A stretch of DNA of 64,000 bases from Enoplolaimus lenunculus (taxonomy: Eukaryota; Nematoda; Enoplea; Enoplida; Thoracostomopsidae): NCBI GenBank assembly GCA_030248215.1, contig JASANG010000691.1, positions 62,001-126,000 on the forward strand. Direction: 5' to 3'. Both the position numbers and the translations under genes were made by a program. Below are positions 10,911 to 33,700 of the stretch, one piece after another (position 1 is the stretch's first letter; each line of letters opens with the position of its first letter). Under the pieces are notes generated by a model that saw only the letters and a program-made list of their open reading frames with translations, made no database searches and was not told where the DNA came from.

Positions 10911-12952
10911 TATACAGAATTAGCATGGTTGCACGACAAACATATTTATACCACAGTGTACAAAAAATTGTTAACAAATCTTAGCTTACAAAATTGAATG
11001 CACTGATTATAATCGGCCATCTACCATTTATTTTAGACGCTTAGGATTTAGCTTAGGAATATGCTTAATCTAGTGTCACCACGTTAAACGTAATACTGGC
11101 CCGACTTTTTATGAGGGACTTAACGCTGTAGGATTGAGTTTTCGACTAAAATTTTGTTAAGCTTATTCTTTGTTTTAAGCACATCTTTAGCATAATGCTA
11201 GGGTTGCGCGTCAGCTTAGAAATATGCTAAGGCTACTATTACACTTGAAAAGGTACATGAAGTCAAACGTTGGTCAACAAGAGTACATTTTAAAGGGACC
11301 CTAGTGTTGAGCTGACGAAATTGTCGCTTCCAGTAGTCAAACGATGACCAGTTAAAGCCTAAACTTAATCAAAAATAGTCTAAAATCTAATCCTCTATAT
11401 TTCAGATCTGTGAGAAAACTGGATATCTTTCAACCTAGCGTGGGCCGTATACCTGAACGCCCCTAAAAGCTACACGGGTCACGATGTGGGCAGCACTTAA
11501 CCCATTAGATATTTGAAAAATTAATTAAGACGTATCAAAAGTTTACAAAAAATATACTTCGAAAAATAACTTAATTTCTATAAATGCGTAAAAGTATGCA
11601 TTTTCGTAACGAAAACAATGCAAATTTGACCTGATTACCCATATATCATTATAGACAGATTGACCCAAATATAGACATTTTACTTGCCTGATATCCTAAT
11701 AAATTTCTCAAATATTAACTATTTTAACATGTGTAATATGGATTTTATTGTTTTAATTTTAAGACAGTCTTTTTAGTTTCTTTTTTTGTTTCATATGACG
11801 TATCGTATTCTGGGTTCAAGGGCAAATCGTTCAAACAGCCGTTACACATTGCCACAGTTTTGACATCTTTATTACGTAGTTAACTTTTTGAAAAATTCTA
11901 ACAGTCTATTAAATTAATACCAAAAACTGATAAAGTTTCACGATTTGATGATGGGTCCAGGGCGCGTATATGGCGTATTTGTCTAAAATATTTGTAAAAA
12001 CTCGATAAAAGCCACTTGTACAGGCTATAAAATTACCTGCAGAGGTCACAAATAATTTTTTCTCGCTCAGTTTTACACTTTGCTTCACAGAACACCATTT
12101 TAAACGTGGTTATTTCTTCTCGAAGTGTAATCCTGAGACTACAACTCATCTGGATCGATCGTCAAATACACAGAATCCAATATATGTTTAAAACCGCAAA
12201 TACACCGAAGAATATGTGCCGGCAATGCGTTTGAAATAACATTCCTTTGTGTCCGACGCCTAGGATCAGGCTCAGGAATGTGATATTACTATTGTGACCG
12301 ACCTCAACATCAACTCGAAGCAGTTTGTTTAAGGTCGACAATCATAAATGTTTGCCGCTTTAAAAATAAAAATATCTTTCTTTCATTGATTAGCGTTTTC
12401 TTTCGCTAGATTCTTCGTCTATAGGTCATTGTCGCATAGTTCAATATAATCTTTTATGGTAATGTAGGCTCTCCTGACGAGCCCCATTTTTGTATAATTT
12501 CTAGGTGGCAGTTTATTACAATTGGTTCGTTTTATGTTTGAGCCAAAACTTGAAGCATTTGGTATGCTCAACACACAATTTCAAGGAATAGAGTAAAGAC
12601 CAATCCTTAGTTAAACAAACCGAATGAAGATATATCTACGAATAGATTCAAATTATCGGACCACCTTTATGAGATTGACTGAAAAACCTATAGCTGGCTT
12701 TTTTTTATCTTCAAAACTAATTTTTAGTATTAGCACATTGTCGTTAAATTTACGATAATTAATATTTTCCGAAAAATGCATTCCCAATTGCGGTCAATAT
12801 AAAATTTCTAAAGCGAAGCTGATTTTCTGTCAATTGGGCTGCTGAAACCACCATGGTTACTAAAACACAAGCGCATGAAAACTGTCACTATCAAAACTGC
12901 ACTCAAAAATAACTTTTATTCTTATTAACAGCATCAACAGTGCTCCGTGTAC

Positions 12953-13272
12953 CAGGGTGTAAACGGATAGTAAAAATAACGGATACGGATGGTGATTAAA
13001 ATAACGAAAACGGAAAACACCGTTTCCGTTCTCGTTAAAATTGGTATCTGTTTCCGTTATATAAATACCGGAAATTCTGTTATTTTTGTACTCAAAAATT
13101 TAAGTTGTAAATCACGTATATATCTCACAATGTTTCATTATAGATATGCTGCAATTGTTTAAAATGAAACATATTCGGTGTATCCGTTTCATACTTAATA
13201 TACCTCAATTGGGTTCGTAGAAAAATATAACATTTTTGAAACTTTTATCTTACTGTCCGTTTACGCCTTGGA
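12953..13272 (+). mobile_element. GTGTAAACGGATAG MITE (hAT-like ends), copy 2
   Basis: The left end CAGGGTGTAAACGGATAGTA and right end TACTGTCCGTTTACGCCTTG are imperfect inverted repeats. The interior is rich in CGGAAAC/GTTTCCG words and has no coding capacity. No convincing 8-bp target duplication was seen. Confidence 0.6.
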
Positions 13273-15185
13273 ATTTCGTGATTTGTATTTCATTTCAAAC
13301 AATTGTAGCATATCTGTAAAGAAAAATTGCGAGTTACACGTAGTTTAGAATTAATTTTGAACGTAAAAGTAGCACAATTTCTGTTATATCTATAACGGGA
13401 ACGCATCTCACCCTAGTGGATATCACAATGTCAACGCAGCACACACTTCACCGGAAAATTTTAAGCCGAAAACACAGGGTCCGCCACTGCAAAACTGCAG
13501 TATAACACCTTCACAGAGTCCACATCATACATCCGTTGATACTTTTACACTCAAGATTTGATAGATTCGCGCTTGTGATTAAGCCTCCACATTTCGCTCA
13601 CGACTAGTCCTAAACATGGTCAACGCTTCTCAAAGTTACATACTGTTGAACATGAGCTCAATAGTAAATAAAATACAATATTTTATTATAAAACAAAAAA
13701 CGCATGACCTATTGACAGGTAAAATTTTTTAAAACAGTATAAGATTAACGAAAAACATTACGATTATTAAGACAAATCTTATTCCAAAACCTACTAATTT
13801 TACCAAAACAAAGGTGCGAACCCGACTTAAACTTTGAACAACGCTCTAAATTACATCTTAGCGAACGTAGAGAGTCCTAAACGCTGTCCCCTTCAAAATC
13901 GATGCTGAAATTTATCAGTTTCAGCAAAACAGAAACTGAAAAAACACAAAATTTCCACCTTTGAACTCCTATTACGAAATATCACGGAATCCAGCCATCA
14001 GTACCAGAACCTTAAATCCGCAACAGCTCTGAGGGACATCACGCTACATACGTAACTAATGATAGTCTAACCCAGAAAAGCTCAGAAAATCATCAGCCAA
14101 ATCCTAACTCTCTGTGTGCATCACTAACACGGGGTGTAAAGAATTCGAGTCAAAAACTATCCGTATTTTTGTTTAACAGTCTCGTGGCCAATTCATATAC
14201 CTCCTGCTAGGGAACCCATGACGACTTTGACCAGACTTATAAATACAAAAATAGGAGAGGGTGCAAAAGGTCGATAAGTTTGTTTACTGCAGCCTACTTA
14301 GGTTACGTTACCATTACGGTTCGACTCCCACTAAAGATAGGGTCTGACAATTTGATACTAACTGGATCCCCAAGGACTATTCAGAAAAATAATTACACAA
14401 GCAAGATTCATTCGCTTTGTGGAGCGGATCAAGCGGGCATTTGTCATACGCCAAATGGACATTCCGTTGCTGGCTGCCATTCCTCAATGAAATCTAATTT
14501 AGCCACTTTCCAAGCGATTTAAACTACATGAGAAGCGGAAAAATAGTGACAAATAAGACAGCCAATAACTAGAAACAAAAGTTCGAAAAAATACAAACAC
14601 CTATACCAATATAATACACAAACAATAGTTTGAGAGAACGTCCAATATTATTTTTGATCAATTTTATGCCAGTCACCGCTATACAGTCGTTGCGAGCGTG
14701 TCAGATTTTCAGCCGGCTAACCGTATTCTCAAGTGTGTGTAGTACCTATCATTACGGCAAAAGTTTTTACGCAAGCGAACCGAAGGAGCTGCGAATTTCA
14801 AACTCTACAAACAAGGAGACACTAGACTATTATTTAAAATATGTTTCCCACCATCAAATGCGTAACTTTTAAACTATGAAAAATACAGGAAGTACAGGAT
14901 CGCACCGAAATTCCTGTTCCGCTAAAATTCATGCAAAACTTTGATGTAGCATAAACACAAACTTAAATATGAAAAAATTAAATATCTTTTAGACCACGTC
15001 TTCGTTAGTTTAATAAAGAGTAAACCTGCTCCAGTTTCCTGCAAAAATTCAATTCCAGTTCCTGTCCTACAAAAAATTACATCCTGTTTGAATCTTGTGT
15101 TGTAGCCAAACCAGCCGGCCAAAACCCTGCCACGCTTTAAACAAAATCAAACTAAAATAGCATCAAAATATTGAAATAATTACGG

Positions 15186-25435
<10,250 letters not shown>

Positions 25436-25623
25436 TGTTATTAAGGTAAATAGAAAAAGTTCAGGACTATGGCCAGCTAGAAAGATTAGCAGCGGCTATA
25501 AGACAAAATACGTAAACAGACTTTTAGGCAAACGATGAAGATTGACACGGTAACTACACATCCGTTATACGTTCACGAGTCTGACGCCGAAAAACATACA
25601 GTGCACTGTTGGAAACATGATAT

Positions 25624-25633
25624 CGCATGCGCA
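25624..25633. promoter_or_regulatory. NRF1-like palindromic site upstream of CARM1
   Basis: CGCATGCGCA lies about 190 bp upstream of the CARM1 start codon in a locally GC-rich segment. It matches most of the NRF1 consensus, a common element of housekeeping promoters. One such match by sequence alone is modest evidence. Confidence 0.35.
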
Positions 25634-26404
25634 GTCGGTAAAACCTTTGCAATGCATTTTACATATACACGCAGACATGCATGCCTCACAAGCTTACTGT
25701 CGGGCATTGGGTCCTGTGGTTGCCCTGCAACCACACTTCTCCCGCCCTCAGTTACCGCGGGCCTTGTTTGTGCAAACCCGTGGCCGCTAACGCTTGCAAA
25801 ACAGCTTTTGTGCGACATTCCAGTCGCTTTGTAATCCTTTGAGTTAAGTCGATTTTACCAGTTTATGAATGTGCCGTAATTGCGTACTTTTGTTGCAAGA
25901 AGTACAACTTTGGCGTTAGCGTTATTATTACGTAGAGTGTGTCGCGTATACTTTGGTTTGTGCAGATTTGCCGTGAATTTATTGAATTTGGACTGTTCCT
26001 ACCCGGATTTGACCTGGAATTTGGACCTTCACTCGGTTTTGATTTAATTTCGAGTTATCCCGAAAATTCGCATAATTGCAAATTTCGTGAGTCAAGCTAT
26101 TGTCAAAATTGAAAATTTTCAAAACCGCCACAAACTCATACTATTCTACGGCTACGGCTGCAACTGTCTCCGAAATTTTTATTTATAAAATCAATTTCTT
26201 GTGGATATAGCACTAGCTATCTAGTTACACGATAAAAAGCTATTTGCACACACCGTACGGTCAATGCTACTTTTCCAGCCGTGTTTGTGGATTAAGCAGA
26301 TTCCGAAAACCACACGTATGTTAAAATCCGTAATCGAAGAGTAACCCTAAGCGTACACTAGAATATGGTCTAATATCTTAGTCTAGCATTCTGCAGTTTC
26401 AGGC

Positions 26405-26610
26405 AGGGAGTAAAAGATATCTGTTTCCGTTTCCGGTAAAAATCGGTATCCGTTTCAGGTAAAATCGATATCCGTTTCCATTTCGTTATATTAGTTTATT
26501 TTTACGTTCAAAATTAGTATTAAATTACGTAAATTTCTCGCAATTTTTCATTACAGATGTGCTGAAATTGTCCGAACTAAATCGAAAACTGCGACATTCA
26601 TCCGTAATCT
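26405..26610. repeat. GTTTCCG-rich element, diverged copy
   Basis: Several CGTTTCCG and GGTATCCGTTTC words and an ATTACAGATGTGCTGAAATTG block match the interior of 12953-13272. Confidence 0.45.
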
Positions 26611-26808
26611 TAACAACTTCGGTTCATCCGCCATTTTCATCAAAGTTTTACAAAGCCCGGTGAGCATTTGCCCGTCTCAATTAAGATGGCAGAAAAATAA
26701 ACTTATTTTGGATTTGCAATCCTATATCTAAATGGAGTATAACTGCGGGGGGTTGATTGAGTCTAAAAAATAAATTACGGTTTTAAATAGGCGCAGCTTT
26801 AACACCTA

Positions 26809-26930
26809 ATCAAATACAGGTAGCATTTTTAAAGCAGAATTTTATGCTCACAAGGATATTTTTATTCGAATCAAATACAGGTAGCGTTTTTAAAGCAGAA
26901 TTTTATGCTCATAAGGATTTTTCTATTCGA
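26809..26930 (+). repeat. 61-bp tandem duplication
   Basis: Two adjacent units begin TCAAATACAGGTAGC and end near TTATTCGA or CTATTCGA, with only a few differences between them. This indicates a fairly recent local duplication. Confidence 0.85.
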
Positions 26931-27399
26931 AATACTGACCAAAATACCGCGAAACTCTTGGAAGAAAAAGTCTTACCGAACCACAGCAAACTCTTCATAA
27001 AAAAGTATCGGCGTTAAACTTCTTGTCTCCTTTGCGCATAGCACCTATAACCAGTGAAATGTCTCGTTTTAAACTCAAGATTTCTAGGAGTTAGTGGTGC
27101 CAAAGTTGGAGCATAATGAGACCAGAACTTGTCTGAAAAACCATGCCGATCTTTGAAGCTTTACCATGCAGTGATTCAAAAGTTGCAAGACCTTAACTCA
27201 CATTGGGAATACGATCACTTATGCGTAGTTTGGGTCATACTCGCGTCTATCCGAAAATCAGTCTTTAATTCTCCAGGTGTTGTGTTGAAAATTAGCCCAT
27301 TTACGGAGTTTCAGTAACAACCAGAATGTTTTATCGGGAAATATAGCGTACTTAGCTAGGTGTGTTCTTGTAGACAACGTTCAGTTAAACCTTATTCAC

Positions 27400-27665
27400 A
27401 AGTGGGGGTTTTTGTTGTGAAAACTTACAGCTGCGAATTGCACGAAGAACTTGCATTTTTTCATCAGCCAATAAGAAAGCGGCTGCAATAAATTCAGTGA
27501 ACTTGCGTGATTATTCACACGTGAACTAAATTCCGAACTATGATTTTTAATGAATTATTTGCAGCTGCAAGTTTTTGAATGGGATTTTGGACAAAACTTG
27601 CAAGTGCAAGTGGCAGCTGCTAGTTCTCGCTGCAAAACCTTGCACGTGTGATTAGGGTTTTACAA
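27400..27665. mobile_element. CACGTG-ended MITE upstream of HNRNPK
   Basis: It ends in CTCGCTGCAAAACCTTGC then ACGTGTGATTAGGGTTTT. The left end near 27400-27460 has an inverted relative with AACTTACAGCTGCG. The interior contains GTGGCAGCTGC. The CACGTG-containing end also recurs, truncated, at 27715-27753. Confidence 0.55.
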
Positions 27666-27753
27666 ACAATTGCACTAATTATATTATTAAAGAACAACAC
27701 CAGTTAACAATTCTAAAGCCCTATTCGCACGTGCATGTTTTTGCTCCGCGAAT

Positions 27754-30700
27754 ATGAAACGTCGTGGCGATGATGAAGAAACAGGTGGATCGCGTGAACG
27801 TAGTCGTAGTCATAGTCGCAGCAGAAGCCGAGAACGAGATCGCGCTCCAGAGAGACCTGCGCGAAAGCAAACGCGTGAACGTGAACAGCGAGAGCCAGAG
27901 GTTGATATCAGAATGTTAATATCAAGCAAGGTATGCAAGTTGTTTTTACAGGTGTGCAGTCTATGTTTTGGTTTAGCACAACCCATACTTGTCGGTGCTA
28001 ACTTGTGGATGCTATAGTGAACGTTTTCAACCTTTAGGTCTTTACATGTATCCTTTGCGTGGCAATAACACAAGTGTCATTGGACGTTTCAAATAAATAC
28101 TCTTGCAATTTGATGTTATGCTTTATTATAGGCGGCTGGGGCAGTAATTGGGCGTGGCGGCGAATCGATCAAAGCGTTACGCGCAGACGTAAGTTTTTTT
28201 AAAGATTTTCGGCCTTGAGCAGTATCGTAATACGTATATAACTTATCTCTACGACTACGAAATTTTGCTTGCTTCAACCTTGAGTAGGATACATTGCCAA
28301 ATTAAATTTATTGCCGAAACCAGTTTAAATTAGCGTGCTTCGGTGTGCATTGAGCTACATATATACTCTACAGTTAGAATGTAAGTTTAAATGTAATGAG
28401 TTGTGGCTGCTTTTAAAGCGAGAGCGGAATCCAGTAAACATACCATTGCCAGAAAAATTACGCTTAATATATGCGTGGTCCTATATAATTACAACTCGCG
28501 TGTGTTTTTCCTTGTTCCTTTTCGCACTATTACGTCGATTCACCACCGTCCGTGCTGCTAGTGAACGCTGCAAATCAACTCAACACATCCGTGTCATTCA
28601 TTGTATGTCGACTTTCTACTGATACACTGGTTCAAAACGTGATTTACGTCGTGTGATACCTATGTGTCTACAGTTCGCGGTAACCGTAAATATTCCTGAC
28701 AGCACCACCCCGGAACGGTAATGAATGTCACTCTCACGGGTCGTAATGATGTATAGTTGTATTATGTCTTAAGCCCTAAACGCTTAGACCTGGACCTGTA
28801 GTGAATTGTGGTTCCTTGCCGTGTTGCTATGTCCTTACAAAACCCGCCTTTTACCTATTTCGTGACTACCGACCTCTGTTCCCATGTTATTACCTCTATG
28901 CCCTGCGTGCCCAGAAACCATGGATTTATGAACAATTATTGGAAATGAAGTTTGGTTACCGCTAAATAAATAAAACACTGCGCGACAGTTGTCAAAATTT
29001 AGTAGCAAATTTCGATCTACAGCTGGCACAAAAACATGCGCGTTTTGTACACCGGATTTCTGCCAATATCCCATTTCCTTAGACTGCAACCCAATCCGAA
29101 ACTTAACAGCATTTAACCCATCCCTGACCATATATAGCTACAGACCCTTTCCTACCTATACAGCTCAAGTTTAACTGTCGACTTCATAATTTTCCCAGCC
29201 GCGTTACCCCATCAGCACCGCGTTTGGGGTGTATTTGGTGTCTTTTAAATAATTAGAGGATTCTCTGGCTTGACCTTACATCGTGTACCTACAATTGCTA
29301 ACATTACTTCGACTGTGTTTTAACGAGAAATCAAACTTAACTGTATGTGTATATGTAAACTATTATCACTACGTATGTTTTAATTATTATTTGATGCCGT
29401 TACGTAAAATATACCTAATTATATAAATGTTTCAGTGTTCTTGTTGTTGGTGGACCGACGTCCAGTGTAATGCGTGCTGTACGTGAATGTGTTCGCAAAA
29501 TTAACGAGGTAAGTAAGCTTTAATTCGTTAGGGTTACAATAAGCCGCATTTTCCATTTCGTTCGTGACACAGATAGATATACAGCCCAGAGATTTAACGA
29601 TGCCTTGTATTAATTTCATATCAAGGCAACGCAAATATCTAAGCAGAAGCCGGAACTGCAAAATTATTAATCAAAAAGAAACATAAATATTTTAGTGGGC
29701 TACAAATTTTTACGACTTGAAAAGATTTTTAATAACAAATTGTAATCGAGTGCTATTACGTATATTTGTTTTATAGGGTTATTGAAGTGTCTACTTGTGT
29801 AGGCTAGCCTTGCTTCCGACGTCAGTATGATTTTGTATTCAATCGTTCCGCCGACAGCGGTTTTGAAACAAATCATTTTGGTTGTTCTTTCTAAAAGGAG
29901 ATCTTTTACTTTTTACATTCCATTGTTTATTTGCTACTTCACCACTATCAGCCGGCAGTATTACTAGCAGGGTGGCACCGAATCCACCATTTGACCGTAT
30001 CCGAATCTTACATGTTGCAAATTTCAATTATATTTATAATTTGTTTCAGCATTTCAACTTAATGCCAACCGCATAACTTTTAAACCGTAATATATTTTGT
30101 GCCCGACTGGATTCGGCTTTTTCACAACCGAATCCGAATCCGAACCACAAAACTTTTGCCGAATCCGAATCAGAACCTTTGTTGAAACCTTGATTGCAAT
30201 CGTTGCACGAGTGAATGTTTTTAGGATGTGAGATCTCGAACAATAGAAAATGAAGTTCGCATTTTGGTGCATGCAAGCCATGCAGGGGCTGTCATTGGTC
30301 GCGGTGGTACGGAGATAAAGCGTCTTCGTGATGTATGTTGTTTCATTGCTATGTTATATATTTGTAACCGATGGGAGGATAAAAGAAACGTAGAGCCTTT
30401 TAATAAACATGGTATTGATACCGGATGATTCATGCTGGTATCTCATCTGCGTCAGGTTGCAACCGGAATTACAATTTACCGGAACCGGAGTTTGAAAAAA
30501 TTGCCGGAACCGGAACCAAAAAATTAAAAATACAGGTTACTGAAAAATTAAATTCTTTTTTGCAATATTATTGGTAGGCTAAGCTTAGTTGGAGATCAGT
30601 ATTCACTTTATCTCCTGCATTTTCAATTTTCATAATCCAAGGAAGCGAAATCTATCTTTGATAGTTTACGTTCGGTGGTTGTCAAGCAAGGTGCAACCGG

Positions 30701-33700
30701 AATTACAATTTACCGGAACCAGAACCGAAATTTGAAAAAATTACCGGACACTGAACCGGAACTAGAAAATGAAAGTACATGCCACCAAAAATTCATTTTA
30801 ATTTTCTTTTTTTGTAATATTTTTGGTGAAATAACCCTAGTTGGAGATATGTATTCACTTAATCTCTTGTATTTTAGATTGTGATAATCCACGGAAGCGA
30901 AATCTACTTCAGTGGTATATTTTCGGCGATTGTAAAAGTTTCCGTACTATACTAAATGAAATATCTGTTCATTTTTAATCGTCATTTTTAGTAAAATACC
31001 TTAATTTGCACCGACCTACCAAAATTTAATACCGGAATTTTTTAATTCCGGTAAAAATTTATTGGAACTGGAAGGTGTAAAAATGCCGGCAACGGAAGTC
31101 TGGTTGCACCCTGCTTGCTGTGCATGCACCTTTCGCTATAATAGGTCCTCAAATAAATGAACTACGACTGCTACGAAGATAAAAATTCACACAGTAATAT
31201 TGTGAGTTTAATCCAAGAATTGACCAAATTTTGAAACCGTTGTTCACTAATCAAAAGTTACACAACCTATAACGAGCTGATGATAGGTGATACATCTGAG
31301 AATACGGGCCTAATGCTTAATTGACATATAGCAAATAAACCAGTCGTAGTGGGACTACATGTATTGAGCGAAGCTCTAACTAACACACGTAAGCAGTTAA
31401 GCTAATATGCAAATTAGTTATTAGCTAACTGTTCATTTATTGGTTTTGGAGGTTTGTAAACAAATCATTCAGATTCCTCGCACCCAAAAATCCGTTATTG
31501 CTGAAATTAGATTGCTTGTAACCTTAATAATTAGTGAAATGTTGCAAAAACGCCTAATTCAGGCTTATCAGTTATGCTATTATCGGCTTTAGATGTTTGT
31601 AAACAATTTATTCAGATTCCTCGCATCCAAAAACCTTCAGTAAACCTTAATAATTATTGAAATAATTTAAAAAGTCCTAGTTTTGTCTTGTCAATTTAGC
31701 TAATATGCAAATTATCTATTAGCTAACTATTCAATTATCAGGTTTGAAGGTTTGTAAATAATTTATTAAAATTCCTCGCGCCTAAAAACCCTTTAGTGAT
31801 GAAATTATATTGCTTTTAACCATAATAATTAGTGAAATATTGTAAAAACTCCTAATTTAGGCTGATAAACTATGCTAATATGCAAATTATCTAATAGCTA
31901 ACTACTCAATTATTATTGTTGAAACAGAACGTCTAAAGGTTAATGTAGAGTGACACACAGAGTATATAAGGTCGTAGGACAATGTTTTTAATTTGTCTAC
32001 GCGAACGCCCACAATGGCGTCACATCCTCTTTCTACTTTATCTATCTATCTATCGGATTTGGACGTTTGTAAACAATCTCTGCAGATTCCTCGCACCCAA
32101 AAACCCTTTACTGCTGAAAATACATTGCTTATATCTGTAACAATTAGTGAAATAATGTAGAAAGTCCTAATTTAGGCTTAATCAGTTATGCAAATTAGCC
32201 TGTAGCCAATAAACGGCTTAAAACTTTAAACCCCAATGCGAGGTTAACACCCCAGAATAATTGGCTTTCAAACAAAAAAGTTTATCAAAATCGGTTCAGT
32301 CGTTCCTGAGGTTCTTTTCGGACCGACGGACGGACGGACATCTACCTATCGACCCCCAACTACAAAACATAAAACGCTTCGCTCAATAAGTTCTATTTAT
32401 TAGCAGGCAGAATTAACACCATTGTAAGATCAAACCTTTAAGCTGATGACGTAAATATAAACCTAGGTCTGTCTTTACAAGTAGCTTTAAATAAGCGCTA
32501 GTAGTGGTTTGCTATTTAATAGAAAGTCGCAATACACAAAATTTATAATATCTGTTCAATACATCTGTCGATTTATCGTTATCCATCATCATATGTTTTT
32601 CTAGTGCAATTCCTGTCAGATTCGAACCAGTATATTATTTTAATTGCTATAGGGTTTAGGTTTTGCTATGAATTAAGTATTTCGAGGTACGGTCCAATAA
32701 GGATAAGCTATTCTTGACGATTTTAATGTTGTTCGGTACTGTACCGCAACGCAAATGAATTGCCATATGGTTGATGGTTCTGCATAGTATTTTGTAAACA
32801 ATTTTTACGTGCCATACAGCGCCGCACATCAAGTATGGCACCACCTGTTTATGAAATTTTTTATAAAATTTGAGGAAACTCGAACCAACATCAGAGTGTT
32901 CTCTGAGTGTTGTCCGATGTCAACGGAACGCGTTGTACAAATTTTTGGCGATATTGATGACATTATGGATTGCATTAAAAGTGTTTTGGACACTTGTATA
33001 CATGTTAGTTCTTGTTTACTGTTCGGTTGAGTACTAAGATTTGTGTTATATTTGCAAAAGCCAGTTTTATGTAAAGTTTATAACAATTGCAAAGCGGAAT
33101 ATGCGCACAGAACTGGTAAGACATGTGAAACTCGGATTTGAAGTCTCCTGTACGATCTCGCGTCTGAGACATAAATATGTATGCATACGTATGGGAAAGA
33201 TTATCGGATTATATTATTGTTGTTGTTGTTGAGAATTTATCAAATTTATGCGTAAATTCCGGTTTTCGTAACTAGTTGTGAGGATAACAATTACTTTCAC
33301 AACACACGCGCCGCTTATTTACAGAGTGAAATCCGGGGACAAGCGAGACCATATGATACAATGAATTATGACGAGTTTGCAATCAATTCGTATGGTGGAT
33401 TCGAAGCAACTGCTCGTGATGGGTCACGTAGAAGCATTGGTCTTCATTCAACCACTGGCTTCGGGGGTGGAAATCGTGCGCCGCCGTTAGCCGCAAGTCG
33501 GCTCGGTAACGGGGGCGGGTGGAACTCAGCACCTTCTGGCGGTTTCAGTAGCCGTATGATGGGTGGAGGGGGATCAGCACCGATGTATGATCGATTTGGA
33601 AATCGAAATTTGCAAAGTCGCGATTTCGGAGGTAGCGGAGGCCGGTTACCACCGTTGAACTCAGACAGATATGATCGCGGCGGCAGAGATGGAGACAGGT

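Larger units (their letters stand above)
3326..15185. other. Gene-poor intergenic or intronic stretch
   Basis: No exon with supporting homology was recognised on either strand. Upstream exons of the Kunitz/thyroglobulin gene, including its signal-peptide exon, should lie here or further on if the gene is complete, but none could be placed. Open frames in the stretch are short and mostly fall inside repeats, for example 9472-9771 inside an inverted-repeat element. The parts not covered by listed repeats, notably about 11250-12950 and 13280-15180, show only AT-rich sequence with no clear signal. Confidence 0.6.
25436..27753. other. Shared 5' region between divergent CARM1 and HNRNPK
   Basis: The start codons of CARM1 (minus) and HNRNPK (plus) face away from each other across about 2.3 kb. 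Near CARM1, about 25600-25830 is more GC-rich than its surroundings and holds several CpG. From about 26400 onward the space is taken up by repeats. No extra coding exon was recognised. Confidence 0.6.

Noticed and set aside
28300-28625. Open frame in HNRNPK intron 2
   Set aside because: It has no domain and lies wholly between correctly phased exons 2 and 3.
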